From NCBI RefSeq assembly GCF_020085105.1, contig NC_058051.1, positions 5,444,501 to 5,508,500 on the forward strand: a stretch of 64,000 nucleotides of DNA, read 5' to 3'. The notes under the pieces are model-generated. The model saw only the letters and a list, made by a program, of their open reading frames with translations, made no database searches and was not told the origin of the DNA. This DNA is from Siniperca chuatsi (Eukaryota > Chordata > Actinopteri > Centrarchiformes > Sinipercidae). Shown piece after piece: positions 9,963 through 23,421 of this stretch. Position numbers and translations under genes: made by a program. Numbering within the stretch: the stretch's first letter is position 1; every line of letters starts with the position of its first letter.

Positions 9963-12900
9963 ATGTGGACAGACGGAGTCCTCACACGGGGTGCCTTTGG
10001 ATGGACCACTGAAGGAAACTTCACTTACTTGTGCCCTAATGGGTCCAAATGGGTTTGGGACGGGTTTGGGGAATGTGCCCAGGATGCGAGGGACATGGCC
10101 AGCATTTACCTAGGCCTCCTGTCCATCCTCTGCTTCATGGTGTCTTCTCTTCCGTAAGTGTTTATGGTAGTGTCTGTGCCTCTCAGAGGAAATGCTCTTT
10201 TATCTTAACACTGTGTATAATTCTGTCTGGTTTTTTTCTGGTTGCAGACAGTACTACAGCTCATGCAGAACAGGGAATATGGACAGCGCCCTTTCTATTT
10301 GGTTTCTGCTGCTGTGGTTGGGAGGTGACACCTGCAATCTGGTGGGCTCCTTCTTGGCAGACCAGCTTCCACTTCAGGTGACTTGTAGTGATATAATGAT
10401 TGCCTCAGTGTAAGGGTGTTTCCCGTGACAGAGTTGGGCTGCAACTAACAGTTAGTTTTATTATAAATGAAGCTATAAATCATTGTTTTTTGCTCAATTC
10501 TTTGGTTTGTAAAATGTCAAAAGCGATGAGAAATGCTCATTACAAGTTATGAAAACCAGAAATTATGCTTTTAAATTATTTCCCATTCAATGAAAAAAGT
10601 AGGGATTTTATTATGTTATGACAAAAAAAGCAAATGAACATTTTTAGAGCTATTACCTGTTCATAATTGTTTGTGTCTTGATCAATGACTTAGATGATTA
10701 ACTAATTATTCCAATTGTTATTGATCATTTTTCTGTCAATAGGCTAATTCATTACTTGACTAATCGCGTCAAGGAATGATACAAATAGCTTTTTAAAGTG
10801 AATCCCCTTACAATGACTTTGTTTGTGTGAAGAAAATCTAATCTTTGTTACATGTGTCTTACTCCCTGTCATCCAGATATATACTGCCATTTATTACGTT
10901 GTAGCTGACTTGGTGATGCTGGCCATGTACTTTTATTACAAGATAAGGAACAAAATGGTTGAAAGTGAGTGTTTTTTTTTGTTTTGTTTGTTTGTTTTAC
11001 TACTCAATTTTCAAAATGCCCAGTATAAGGACCAAATTGTCGTTTTCTGTTGTGTTTGAGTTTCAGTGCGCTGTTTGCATCGTTGTACCTCATTTGGTAT
11101 CCTAGACATAGGCCTTTCTTAACATATGGAATAGAAATGAAAAACCCCAAACATGTATTTAATCTGCAACTGTAAAACTTGGGGATGATTCAGTTGCTAA
11201 TAAGGCATTGCTTATTTAAGTCTAAATCAGTTTTATCTGACACAGCAGCTTAATGAACAGCAGCTTCTTATATAACAATGATCTAACACTAGACAACATC
11301 ACATGCCTCATGTTGCTGTGGCGTTTGTTCCCGTACTGTTGACCTTTGACACAGTAATCCTTGTCTGAAAGAATGTGCTAAGATGTCCTCCCAGTGCTGA
11401 TGATGAACACAGGTGTTGTCTCTTCTCCAGGCAGGATGGTTTTGCATGTGTTGGGTGTAGCCTGCGTCCTGGGCTTCACCACAAGCCTCGCCCGACTCCC
11501 CGGGTTAGGCACCCAACAGGAAATCATTCCTTCTGGTTTCAGAAGTCGGGCCTTGCTCTCAATCTCTGACGTTAGCCCTATCAAGGTGAGTCCTATTAAT
11601 TTGTTTAATAAGTGACCTGTGGGAAGTGAACCAGTTATGTGTGGCTTTTTTTTTTTTTTCATGGTGTAATGTTGTGTCTGCCTCTCTGTCGCTTCAGGCT
11701 TTTACCCCGAAAGAGATTATTGGTTTCTCCATCGGCTCAGTGTCGTCCGTGCTCTACCTCTGCTCCAGACTTCCCCAGATGTACACTAATGTGAGTATGA
11801 CAAAGTGTAGACTCCTTAGTACTATTGGCTGCATACTGTAGTTGGTAGTCATTAACTGATATTAATACTTAAGCTAATATTAATAAAACATGGATAATAA
11901 TGATAATTAGAACAAGTATCCCCATCATAATATTACTTTAGCATCACTCTATAGTGCAGACTTTCAAATTATAATAGTTACACTTTTTTTTTTTCTCATT
12001 ACATGAATGTTGGTAAAACTACATCCAATACAACATGTTCTAAACTAAAAAATTCCGATATTTTGGTATCGAGATTGAAAATTCCTATATCAGGTCAGGT
12101 ATCTACGGGTACCCAATGAGTAACATGTATAACATTTAACAATAATAATAATAATAGACAAAAAAGCTGTAAAGGCATTACAAGTTGTGTTTAGATGTAT
12201 GTTTAAATCTGCATTAGATGCAAAATGTATGTCAAAGTGAAAGAGGCAAAATTCAATGTAACTGAAAACTGAGCAGGTGAAAACGCAAGTGAATACTCAC
12301 AGCATGGAGAGTTGCCTCTGCAATCTGCACATATCGCTGCACATATCACTCTGGTAGAAAATATGTGGTGGCTGTGTAAAACCTATCTTCTTTAAAAAAA
12401 AAAAAAAAAGGTTAATGTTATTCCCACTTCCTGTCCTCTCATTTCTCCCCACAGTTCAAGAGAAAGTCGACAGAGGGAGTGTCTTACTTTCTGTTCGCGC
12501 TGGTCATCCTGGGAAACACCACATATGGCCTGAGTGTGCTACTGAAGAACCCTGACGAGGGCCAGGGTGAGAGAAGCTACCTGGTCCATCACTTGCCCTG
12601 GCTCATTGGCAGCCTCGGCACCCTCTCCTTAGACCTCATTGTATCCTTTAATGAAAAAAAACATGGCCGCTGCTGCTGGGCCTCTGGACTGTCCTTAATC
12701 CCACGTACATGCTACATTTTAGGCAGTGCTGACCTTGTAGAGAGGACACTTCATCGGATGGGTGAAGGTCTCATGACTGCGTGTGTGGAAACACAAAGGT
12801 CCAAACACTCAAGGGGAAACTGGCTTGTCACCAGCAAAGAAACAGTGTAAAAGCTGCACTACCAGCCCCAGGAGGCCACGTGTCTCTTTGCACCCCACAA

Positions 12901-14480
12901 ATGTGGTGGACTAAAGTATCAACTTGCTTGCTGCTTTGTTTTTCAATTAACATATAGATGAGGCAGGGCCAGCTCTCAAAAGAACCAGGTGAAAGCTTTT
13001 ACTGAACATATGCCAAGATCACTTTGGTTCTCTAAATATCCACATCAGACATTTTCAGCTCATACCCCAGCTCTACTGTCATAGTCATTTGCAATTTATT
13101 AAAAGCTGAATATCAGTCTGCCTTAGCACTTGGTATAGCACCATGGTTAGATTAACACTGTACCCCTATTGCCCCCCCACATGTACCTTATTGCCTCCTA
13201 GTTCTCATTAAAGGAGATTGATACCATTCTCTTATCTGTCTGGTAAATATGAAGCTACAAACAGGAGACGGTTAGTTAGCATAAACTAAACTAACTGTGA
13301 CAACCAGCAGAGACTCCAGGTAGTCACAGTGCCTGGCCAAAAAGTAGCCAAACAAGTAACCTCCACAACCATTGTCATTTTAACAAGATATAATGTGTTA
13401 ATTTTAATTGAGCTTCATAGTGCTTTTTAACTTTGGACAGAGCCAGGCTAGCCTCTCCAGTCTTTATTCTAAACTAACATTGCTTGGCTGTAACTTCATA
13501 TTTAATGGACAGACATGAGAGTGGTAGCAACCTTCTAATTCTCAGCAAGAAAGGGAATGAGCGTATTTCCCAAAATGTCAGACTATTTCTTTAGGTATAG
13601 TGCCCACTAGCAGAATATACATCAGAATCAGAATCAAATACTTTATTGATCCCCGAAGGGAAACTCTTTGTTACAGCAGCTCGTCTTTACGTCTGTGCAC
13701 ACAGGAGAAAGTACTAGCAAAAAAATATATAATACAATACACTACAAAAACTATAAAAAACAGGTCAGAAAATAAATTAAGTACCAAGTGGGTATAAGTA
13801 TAAAATAAAATAAAAACCATTTGCAGCCTCATATACCCAGAGACCAGCCCAGGTTGTCTGTGTTTCTATTTTGGTAATTTGACTAAATGCAACTTTATTT
13901 AGGAATATGCACTATGTAAGAACAACTAAAATAACACAAGTGTTAAAACTAGATTTTGATACAGGATTCCATCAATAAGACAGGGCTATGGTTAGGCAAT
14001 AATGCAGGATACGCGTTAGTTGATATTGCACTTGAAAATTCTCCAACACATTTGCAATTAATTTAAATTAGTAATATCCAATTGCCACACAGTGAACCTG
14101 GGACTTTGGGGAGTCTTGGGAATCTGTGGCCCCAGTGCCCACTTTGCCCGGTGGGTGATCCAACCTTGCACAGCAGATATAAAGGACATTTTTCTTTATA
14201 CCATGAATTAGGGTGTCAGCAAGTGTTTTGTCACTTTGTGGTCAAATTATCTTTTCAAAATTGAAAAAGCCAAGTATCTTCTGTTCTTCATACTTGTGTG
14301 TTTTTCTAGCTGAAATTCTGACAGTAACTGGTTTAGCATTAAACAGATTTCTTTCACAGGATTTCTTTAGATTTCCTTAACGCTGTGGTTCAGATCTCCA
14401 TCCAGTTCATAATTTACCGCAAATCTGCAGTGGAGCTGGGCATCGGCCAGGATGAGACAACGCCTCTGATCGTGAGCTAA
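9963..14480 (+). CDS. slc66a1: Lysosomal cationic amino acid exporter SLC66A1 (PQLC2)
   Basis: Seven coding exons join in phase: 9963-10153, 10248-10377, 10877-10964, 11431-11585, 11698-11790, 12455-12640 and 14394-14480, giving 309 residues (human 291). All splice sites are GT-AG. The protein has about seven hydrophobic segments and the two PQ-loop motifs that define the family: SSLPQYY (Pro64-Gln65) and SRLPQMY (Pro214-Gln215). It has a luminal N-glycosylation sequon near Asn19 and ends in ETTPLI, a dileucine-type lysosomal sorting signal. Known role of the family: export of lysine, arginine and the cystine-drug disulfide from lysosomes, and recruitment of the C9orf72 complex. The start lies three bases inside its exon, so the 5'UTR comes from at least one upstream exon. 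E-boxes resembling CLEAR sites lie 1.9 and 5.1 kb upstream. Confidence 0.95.
13205..13600 (-). repeat. Partial miniature transposon in slc66a1 intron 6
   Basis: This is the inverse of the family seen at 23970-24390: the right end GTATTTCCCAAAATGTCAGA mirrors GACATTTTGGGAAA there, and GAGCCAGGCTAGCC is shared. The left end is incomplete. Non-coding. Confidence 0.6.
13618..13830 (-). mobile_element. LINE 3' tail fragment, antisense
   Basis: CAGAATCAGAATCAAATACT followed by TTTATTGATCCCCGAAGGGA is the inverse of a common fish LINE 3' end. A second copy lies at 48985-49190. Confidence 0.65.
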
Positions 14481-15925
14481 ACGAACAAAAGAAGAATGTA
14501 CCGGTGGGACACAAGCCAGACTTACTACTTCCAATGAACCCTCTAAATCAAATTTCTGACAAAATCAGGATGAACAAACTCTATATTTTAGTTTAATTTT
14601 ATAGGTGTATTTATTATGCTCTCTATTTTTTTTTTAATGTTTACAGTGTTCTTTTTTTCTGCAAAAAAACTGTGACACAAATTTCTTCACTTGGGTTCAG
14701 CTTCAGCGATGTGATTCACACACTGCTCTTAATGTTTGCGTTTTAAAGGGACAATTGAGGGTTTCAGGTGTCTGACATGGATTGTAACTCCTCCTGCCAA
14801 CCTGAACTCCTCCGGATTTTAGGTCACAACCTCAATTTGATGTCAGACCTCATATAGGTGTCAGAAACCTGCTGGCCTGGGTGAACAGACGATACAGGTT
14901 TCTCTGAAATGATTCAGGAGTTTTTAAAGGTGGGGTATGCCATTCTGGAGAAATCCAATACCATGATATATAGCGAACAACAACACCGCAAGTAATGTAA
15001 CTAACGTTAGCTAGGTTGTGGGTTAGCAAACTGTTCCTATATTTGCTGCTGCCAAGCTAACAGCCAGAGAGGACGAGACGGTTTCCCAGAGCCAGCACAG
15101 CAGCTCCAGACAGCGATACTCATAACTCTCCTGCTACCATGGCTAACATCACAACAACAGCATATCTTGGCAAAGGAGAAAGTAAGCTGAATGTCAGTGG
15201 GCAAGTCATATAACGTTACCGGACACACAAATCATGGCTGGAATAGTGTTGTGTGGCTCGGTCCGAGCCACTTTGTTTATTTCGCATTTACAGAGCCAGG
15301 GCTGCGTACAAACACCAGATTTTATTTTTTTTTTCAGCACGCACACTGAACGGACAGCTAGCGGACCGTGAGGAGATATTAGCTGAATTTGACAAAAAGA
15401 CGTATATCCGATTAGAAAGGCATACCCCACCTTTAAGTTGACACTTTCAAATTATGACACTAACCACTGCATGAAGCCCTGTCTGATCTTGTTTACAGTA
15501 TTTCAGAATTAGCACAAGAATCTTTAGTTTTTCGGGCTTCAATGATGTGTCTGATTGGAAAAGAAGAAATGTTTTGTAAAACATTTGCAAGTGTAAATTG
15601 TATTTAGTCCATCTTTAATTGATGTTAACAGCAAGTGCCATAATTAAAAACCAAACCTTTTCTGAGCATTTATGTTTTTTGTGCATTTTAGATATCTTTT
15701 TAAGTACAGTTGTACGATTTTATTTTACTTTGTTTTTCAAATACAGACACTTGACTTGATTTTGTTTGCACTGGTGATAAAAGTCACACGACTTTATATA
15801 GGTTTCCTCTACCATGTTTAATTTACACATTTTTATTTTCTCAGTCTCACTGTTTTGCACATCAAAAGTTGGTTTTGTACAAAATATTAAATATGTTCAG
15901 TGGGTCAGTGTACTGTAAAGATTAA
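14481..15925 (+). terminator. slc66a1: Probable slc66a1 3'UTR with late poly(A) signals
   Basis: No AATAAA was found directly after the stop. The first plausible hexamers are ATTAAA variants near 15885-15925. If these are used, the 3'UTR is about 1.4 kb and includes the whole transposon at 14928-15432. The end is inferred. Confidence 0.4.
14928..15432 (+). mobile_element. TTAA-flanked MITE (piggyBac-like), complete copy
   Basis: A 505-base non-coding element whose ends AGGTGGGGTATGCC and GGCATACCCCACCT are inverted repeats, flanked on each side by TTAA (14924-14927 and 15433-15436). TTAA duplication is the signature of piggyBac transposition. The interior is unique to the family and includes GGCTCGGTCCGAGCC, a palindrome. 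A second, inverted copy is at 30354-30851. Confidence 0.8.
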
Positions 15926-15929
15926 AAAA

Positions 15930-16876
15930 ATGAATAACACTTTTCTATGTTCCTTTGATTCTGGGTGAAGTGTTGATTGAATCATTTTAAGATTGTTCCA
16001 ATTCCTTTTTTTTTACTTGCTGTAATTTATGAGTTTTAGTCAAACTGCTCCTCTTAAGAAGAAAAGCTCTCTGGGAGCACCTCCTCCCCTACAGTTTACT
16101 CTCCCCAACTCCTACTTTTTTCTGCCCAGTAGAGGTCAAGGCCTGCTATTGGCCTTGATGTTGACCTTTGACCCTTTGCCTTCACTGACCTCAACCCCCA
16201 GCGACTGTTTGACCTGCTCCTGGGAGGCCTTGACAGCCGTGTTGTTTTTCTTCATTAGCAGATTCACACTGGCCTCTCAGTTACACCCCCATAACACGCA
16301 CGCACACACTTTCCCTCACTATTAAACATAATGCAATCATACACACTCAGAACAGTAAGGGCCCACCCACCAAGGAAGCAAGGTCAGTACAAAAAATATC
16401 AAGGGTTCAGTAAGTAAGTGTGTGTGTGTGTGTATTTGGGGGTGGAGGGTGTGCGGTTGTGAAACAGTGGCAGAGAGATTGTTAAGCGGGTTGGGGAGTT
16501 AGCAGGAAGAGCCAGTGATAGGGAGCATCCATCCATCACAAGGGATGAACAAGAAGCTGTTTATAAACACTCTATACTGGGAATTTCTTAATGAGATGAT
16601 TCCAGTTTCTACAAGCAGAGCAGGGAGGGGGTCCTTTGTGACTCAGAGGGTGCCAGTTCAAATCCCTTGTGCAACTATAAGGCCCCATGCTGGGAATTTT
16701 TATTTTAAGTTCCTAGTGTTTTCCCAATACTTCCCCTATGAATTATTTCTTCTTGCCAATGACACACACTTGTCCTGTAAGAGAATATTTACAAGAAAAA
16801 AGATCTTTGGTCAGGTTTCTGCATGTCCAGCTCAAACACACATCAAGAACAACTGTCTCATTTGAAAGGTTCTGTT

Positions 16877-16923
<47 letters not shown>

Positions 16924-16955
16924 TGAGGATAAAGGCTGGGCTGGAGCCAACATTA
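15930..16955. other. Spacer between slc66a1 and nr1h5, first part
   Basis: No coding exon is supported. It contains a short TG tract near 16410 and a (TG)n array at 16881-16921. Around 16630-16690 there is a weak tRNA-like word (AGTTCAAATCCC, B-box-like) that could be a SINE relic. Confidence 0.4.
16881..16921. repeat. (TG)n microsatellite
   Basis: A TG dinucleotide array of about 40 bases. Confidence 0.95.
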
Positions 16956-17031
16956 CAAAAAGTGAGATAGTTGGACAAAGCGAGAGGACGTTGGGACGCT
17001 CAGTGCAGCAGTAAGGCTCCCACCATCAGCG
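16955..17031 (+). other. nr1h5: Possible 5' non-coding exon of nr1h5
   Basis: ACCATCAGCG is followed by gtgagtcc, a consensus 5' splice site, on the strand of nr1h5. The nr1h5 start codon at 21671 sits directly after an acceptor-like tctgtccag, which implies an upstream exon; this is the best candidate seen. The 5' border is arbitrary. Confidence 0.3.
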
Positions 17032-17249
17032 GTGAGTCCACAACCTCTGCTTCTAACTAACACAACTGCAACATAAACAGAATTGTTCTTAAGCCAACGC
17101 AATGTTATTTAGTTATCTTCGACCTAAACATCAGCACGTTAACTCTCCTGCATTTTGAATAAGTCATCTACAGGGGTCAAAAGAAGGGATATTTAACATT
17201 ACATTTTGTCATTTTTTTTTGCTGCTGTTAGAGTGGATTCTCTTCAAGA

Positions 17250-17410
17250 TTCAAAATTCAGCACTTTATTGCCAGTTCAACATAACTGATAGGAATTTGT
17301 TTTGATGAGCTCACATAGAACAAGAAACCTAAGGACATAACATGACCAAGAGGAAGGCATAAAAAATGTTTAAAAATGACCAGTAAAAGCTTTGTGCATA
17401 AAAATGTAAA
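17250..17410 (-). mobile_element. LINE/SINE tail remnant
   Basis: AAGATTCAAAATTCAGCACT followed by TTATTGCCAGTTCAA resembles the inverse of a retrotransposon 3' tail common in teleosts. Short and degenerate. Confidence 0.35.
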
Positions 17411-18904
17411 ATGAATAAGACATTTGATCCAGTATGGGTGCTATTAGCACAAAACGACTTCCCAGTTATTTAAAAGAAGGTAGAAATTAAAAAGTCAGGT
17501 GAGACGAATGCTGTAAAATCTTGTGCTCATTTTTCCGTTGGCCAGGTTGTACACGCTGCATTAAGTAGGGTAGGGTACTGTTTTTATCAGGAATTCAATG
17601 TATTTGATTACATCCAGCATACACAACCATTATATCAAAATAGACAGAACATAGAAGAAAATGAACAAACAACATAGTATGAAAGTCCAATCTCAATAAC
17701 CTCTACAGATTGGAGGAAATGGTTTCAACCAAATACTTTATGTAGACATAACTACCATTTGACAATTTACATTCCTTCTCATGATAAATACCCTCCAACC
17801 ACACTCACTCACAAATGCTCAAACATAAGCTATGGACTTTATTCATGAATACTGAGGCCACTTTAATGTAAGCGTCAGTTTCCTGCAAGGATCAGTAAAC
17901 AGTCCAGGCCATTATCGAGCTGCAGCTACCAGCCAGCAGCTCTCTGATAGAGAGGAGCTGGCCACATGGAGAGGACGTCCTGAACGGGATTTATGGTGTG
18001 CTGAATTTATCTTGTAATGTGAGTGGTTCAGGACTAATGAGTTTAGGAGTTTGCACATGCCATCAGTTTGTTTTCTTTGGTCTGAACTATAGAGGAAAAG
18101 TTGTCTTAGTTGCCTTTTTCTGTTTGGTTTATTTACATTTGTGTTAAGTAGAAACACTGGACTTTCCTCGATTTCTGTGGTGTTCGTCTCATTATACTCC
18201 ATTTCTTTTTTGTGCACACATTTTCAGGAATCTTGGTGCCCTAAAAGTCTTTCCCTCCTTTCTCCCCCTCTCCTTCTTTCATGACACTTACCTCCCATGG
18301 GGCAAGCCCTCATAGTCAGGCCTGTGTCCAACAATGTGTCCAACAGTGTGACACCTCCAGAAGATCCATGGCGACATTTGCACAGTCCCAGATATTGTCC
18401 CCATCATTTAGTGTCACTCTCAGCACTGCTGCCTGCTCTCTACTGTCCTTCCATTCCTCAGAGGTCAGAGATAGTTGGAGGAATAGCTGATGGCTTGTTT
18501 TGCCACATATGTTGGGACATGACACACTGCTGTTAACTGAGAAATAACAACAGCCTCTTCTTTAGCAATCGATTCATGCAATTCCTGAAACTAACAACAA
18601 TCTATCATATAGAGGCATTTGTTTATGATACACTACACTTTACGCAGATGATACTATTCTATTAAGTCAGCACATGGGCGTTAAAGAACTGTTGATGGAG
18701 ACGTTCATTTTTAAGTCTTTTCCATAATTTCCATAATTTGAGCTATGCTTGCAGTGAATGTCTAATTTAGACTAATGCCCAGGTTCACTTAATCTAGGAA
18801 CTTTCTAGAAACAAAGGTCAACACACTGAAGCAGGGCAAAAATGGAATGAAGAAAATCAAACAAGTTGGTTTGAATTAGAATAATGTGAGTTGATGTTAC
18901 CTCT

Positions 18905-19590
18905 TTGGAAGTTATTTGTTAGCCATGCTAGTGGCATAAATCCAACCAACTTTGGTGATCTGCTAATGTTTCCATTAGCGCCACCATGAGGTTGACGTTT
19001 TTGGCTTTTATTGAAACATAGCAACAAGTATTAGATGGATTGCCATGAGATTTTGGTACTAATATCCATGGTGGCCAGAGGATGAATTCGAATGACTTTG
19101 GTGATCCCCTGACTTTTCCTCTAGCCCCACCATGAAGCTGACATACGTGGTTTTGAGTGAAATGTTTCAACAACTATTGGATGGATTAACATGAAATTTG
19201 GTACACAAATTCATGCCCCCCTCAGGATTACTTGTAATAACTTTGGTGGTCCACTGATTTTCCTTCTAGTGCCAACATCAGGTCAAATTTGTAATTTGTC
19301 CAGTACTTTGGTTTATGACCAAATACTTGCAATGATCAAATTCTCATCAGCTTCAGCTGCACTTTGGATTTAATGCTAATTAGCAAATATTAGGATGCTA
19401 ACATGCTAAACTAAGATGGTGGTGAACATGGTAAACATTATACCTGCTAAAGAAGAGCATGATAGCATTGTCATTATGAGCATGTTTTTGCTATCATGCT
19501 GATGTTAGCATTCAGCTCAAAGCACCGCTGTGCCTAAGTGCAGCCTCACAGAGCAGCTAGCATGGCTATAGACTCTTAGTCTTGTTTCAT
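18905..19590 (+). repeat. Interspersed repeat, GCTAACATGCTAAACTAAG family, copy 1
   Basis: Shares long stretches with copies at 27190-27660 and 29165-29575: a start near TTAGCCATGCTAGTGGCAT, internal units with GGATGGATT and GATCCCCTGACTTTTCC, and a right part with AACTAAGATGGTG and CCTCACAGAGC. Inside this copy one unit is repeated about three times. It has no coding potential; the class is unknown to me. Confidence 0.7.
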
Positions 19591-20906
19591 TTTGAGTGAA
19601 CGAATTAAACAATCACTCAAATCAGTTTTGCTGCAATAACTGTCCAGCAAGAACTAACTTGTCTTCTCTATTAAAGTCAAATACATTTTTTATATAAACC
19701 AAAATCACAAGTTTGTCTAAGAGGAAAACATACACCGTCAATCCTTAGACCCTCAATTTGGAAAAAGGAAAAATCTCCACAAAAACAATTTTTTAATGGG
19801 AAAAAAGAGGAAAGCAAAGGAGGATTCCCTCTTCCAGGACAGCAATAGGTCTTGTATATACAGAATAGACTTCAGAAAAGAATTCACTATATTATATACT
19901 GTATATATATATATATTCTCACACTGGGCTCACTGCTTGTCTTCACAAAGTCTTAGAAGAACTTAAAAATAATCTTGAGACCTTAAAAGCAATATTATCA
20001 GTGTAATTAGTCTTGTATTTTTCACCATGTGAAGGCAGGCTTGTAGTGTTGAATTTATTTTTGTTCCTCAATAATTCATTTTCTGTTAACCTTTTTCCTA
20101 TTCTGCAAATTTGTAGTTTTAAGTAATGTTTTTATTTTATTTGGTTTTCGTTAGTTTGATTTTAATTGCTCTGTGATTCAAATCAAAAGCTCTTAAAAAT
20201 GTAACATTTGGCTTTCTGAATCCTGCAGGCCGCCTTGCAAAATTCAGGTGTTTGTGTGGTTCTATATTACAACAAACTTTGTGGTAGGTTTTTGACATGT
20301 AGGACACAATTTTGTTTTGTTTGATTTATTTGCTCTCTTTTAGTTTGTGCTTTCCCCTAAATTACAATTTAACTCGAAGCAGCATTGTCATTGTGCACCG
20401 TGTGCACATGTGTACTAATTTACCCTTTGGACATAATCTTCAAAGGAAAGACACTGTGTAGCTAGCAACCGAATTCCTGCGTCATTTGTCACTGAGATCG
20501 ATCGTAATCACTCCAGTGAAGGCTACAGCTTCAGTGTGCATGATTGGCTCTTCTCTAACCCTGTGCTATCCACCGGTCAGTCCTGGTTCCCATAATGAGC
20601 CAGTGAAAGGGATGATATGCGGGTGGGAGGACGCCGTTAATCCTCAGTAAGCATGCTGCATGTCAAACGGCCCTGCTCAGAGATTTACAGGCCAGTGTTG
20701 AGGTCACTCCTCTGTCTCCTCTGGATGGTTCAGGCCTCAACTCCTTTCGCTCTGCCCGGCCTGGTTAACTGTCTGTGGGGGAGGCGGAGGTCGTCGAGCC
20801 CCTTCAATCTAACTGCTGTCTAATATTAACTGCAGCACAAACAGAACAGCGGTAAACAAAAGGCAGAGTAAACACACTCTCAAGGCTTGGAGGACAAACA
20901 TGGACA

Positions 20907-20965
<59 letters not shown>
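20907..20965. repeat. (CA)n microsatellite
   Basis: A CA dinucleotide array of about 58 bases. Confidence 0.95.
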
Positions 20966-20968
<3 letters not shown>

Positions 20969-21670
20969 GTATAGTAAATAGTTCAATGTAAGTAATAGGG
21001 TTTGTTTCGCATGGATTGAACCTGCCAAAAGCTGCAGCATTAGTCCATGAAATGCTCATGAAAACTTTTAACAGGTGATTCATTGATGGGAATTATTTTA
21101 TTCGTCTCATTAGATTAAACTGAGAAATTGTTTCCTTTGCCCAGCCCAGCTGTTGCACTCTTGGATACATCCATTCAGGCCAAACCTCAACACATACACA
21201 CATATACACACATGAGTGTCCCTCACTGTGCCCATGAGGGCATCCATCTTTTCCTCCCTTCATCCATCCATCCGTGCTGTCTTCTGATCTGTGAAGTCCT
21301 GGCCAGCTCCAGCTGTTTGGACCACAGTCCCATTCCTGTTCTTCCTGGGTGTCCCCGCTTTCCCTTTCGTCTATCCCCTGGGGACGGTTAAGACCTCCTC
21401 CAGCACATCATCCACCATAGACCAAGAGCCTCAGCTGCACTCTTCCTCTCTGCTTTGTAAAAATAGGCTGGGATATCAGCCTGGACAGCTAAGAGACCTG
21501 GACGCATCCTGGGGATTGAGGAATGTCTCCATACTTCCCAGATCCTTCATATCTGTGTGAATCCTCTGAGTAATTGTCTGTGTGTGTGTGTGTGTGTGTG
21601 TTTATATCTGCATGTGTGTGTGTGAAGATAGATCCCGTTTTACAAGCTAAAGAGAGGATCTTCTGTCCAG

Positions 21671-23364
21671 ATGAGAGAGTGGACTGAGTTGGAGATGAGC
21701 TTTTCGGCAGGGGGGTTTCTCTCCGCCGCGGATGGTTACTGCTCCACAGAGCAGCTCCAGTACTATGGTGAGTCCACAGTGACACTCCTGTCTCTGCTTC
21801 TTTCTCTTCTGCTCCTCCGTCCACTTTTTGGTTTCGCTGTTGTTTAGCCTTTAACTTTCTCTTCTCAATCTACTTCTGTTTTTTTCTTTGCTTCTCTAAA
21901 ATAAGTTTGTGACATATTAAGACTTGCAATAGTTATAGATAAAACACTGAAGATGGACTAATATGAGAATTTATGATCCTCTGTCTTAACTAGACTGTTG
22001 ACATGTGATAACAATACATTTATACCAAGAGTTGAATATAAGTAAGTACAGGAAAGACTGGATATTCAGACATGAGTGGTCATGTCTTATGTGATTTGAA
22101 TGTGTGGAGACATTTTATTTGCAAAGCACTTTCAGTGTTGTTGATCAGTGGTAAATGAATTCAAATGCTGTGTAACATCATTGGTTTCACTGGCAGGTAG
22201 ATATTTCTAATCTGGAATAGCAAGGAGTCACAGCTGGTATATTTTGTTTTCTACTGTTGCAAAGGGTTAGTTCACCCAAATTACTGAACAAATGTACGCA
22301 CTTCAGATAGATTTTATGGTTTAATTTGTCCATGTTTTTTTTAGATATTCACTAATAAGATTTCTGACTACACCTCAATACGATGAATGGAATCAATTTC
22401 CTTTGTGGTGCTCTCAACTTTGATAAATTGCATCTATAAAATTCAAAAGCAACCATCTCTTTCTAGCATTGTCCCTGTACCTCGGGGGAATCCACAGAAC
22501 ACACAGTTGGCTGTTTTTATAGAGACTATTTCTTCAGCAGAACGTAGTTCTTATGAAAAATGTTCACTGTTTTTTTTAACCTGCTTCACCTGGGTAAATT
22601 AAACCCAAACCATCTGCATGGTTAGATACCACCAGTGTTAAGAGATTTTTTTTTATTTTTTTTGTCATTTGGGTGAACTGACCCTTTAAAGTGGCCTATT
22701 AAACTGTTGTGACCTCAGTCCTAACTGGATCACCCATATCTATTCATGTTTCTATACACTCTTATTGACCAGTTTCAATGCATACTATCAGAGATACTGC
22801 CATTTCTTTTTACATTTTTTCAACATATGTCAGCTGATTTGTTGATTCAGTCCAATGCTGACTTAACGTGAGACTATGTAACTTTTGAAAGAAGAAATAA
22901 CACTTTCTTCTTCTTACAAATGAAAAGTTGAATTCATAAGCAATAAAATGCACCCTTGCTCAAGTCATTACACACGGGGGTTTTGCTGCTACAGCTAAAC
23001 TTGGTCTGGTATGACCAGTAGCTTATGGTGGTTAATGATTAGCAAACTAAGTAAGTGGGTAATTTATACATTATACAACGAAGATGTGACTGCTCTCTGT
23101 GTGCAACGCAACCTTATCTCATTCACTCTCACAGTTGATGAATGAATGTCAAGCGTTTATTTACCGCCTTTGAGAACTCAATGACATGAAAAAAATTGTT
23201 CTTGAAGAGGTTCAGCCTGCTCACTGCATTCACAGCACGCAGGGAGGCTGAGCGTGCATTGGAGGTATCTATACAGTATTTATACTGACGTGTATCATCA
23301 ACAAATTCCCCTTGTTGTCTGCCCTCCTGCCCTTAGGAGCAGGGGGTGGGGTGGGGAGCTATGT

Positions 23365-23421
<57 letters not shown>

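Larger units (their letters stand above)
17032..21670. other. Spacer or first intron upstream of nr1h5
   Basis: No coding exon is supported. It holds a LINE tail remnant (17250-17410), a large interspersed repeat copy (18905-19590), a short TATA-rich alternating tract near 19890-19915, a (CA)n array (20907-20965) and a short TG tract near 21575-21600. Confidence 0.45.

Noticed and set aside
12479-12850. A 123-codon open frame overlapping slc66a1 exon 6
   Set aside because: It is exon 6 read through into the intron. A good donor at 12640/12641 and the in-phase final exon at 14394 explain the real gene.
16630-16700. Possible tRNA gene with AGTTCAAATCCC
   Set aside because: Only a B-box-like word is present; no acceptor stem or proper A-box was found. 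At most a decayed SINE.
20804-21083. Cys-Val repeat open frames over the (CA)n array (similar ones at 4220, 16738 and 23254)
   Set aside because: These are translations of dinucleotide repeats.
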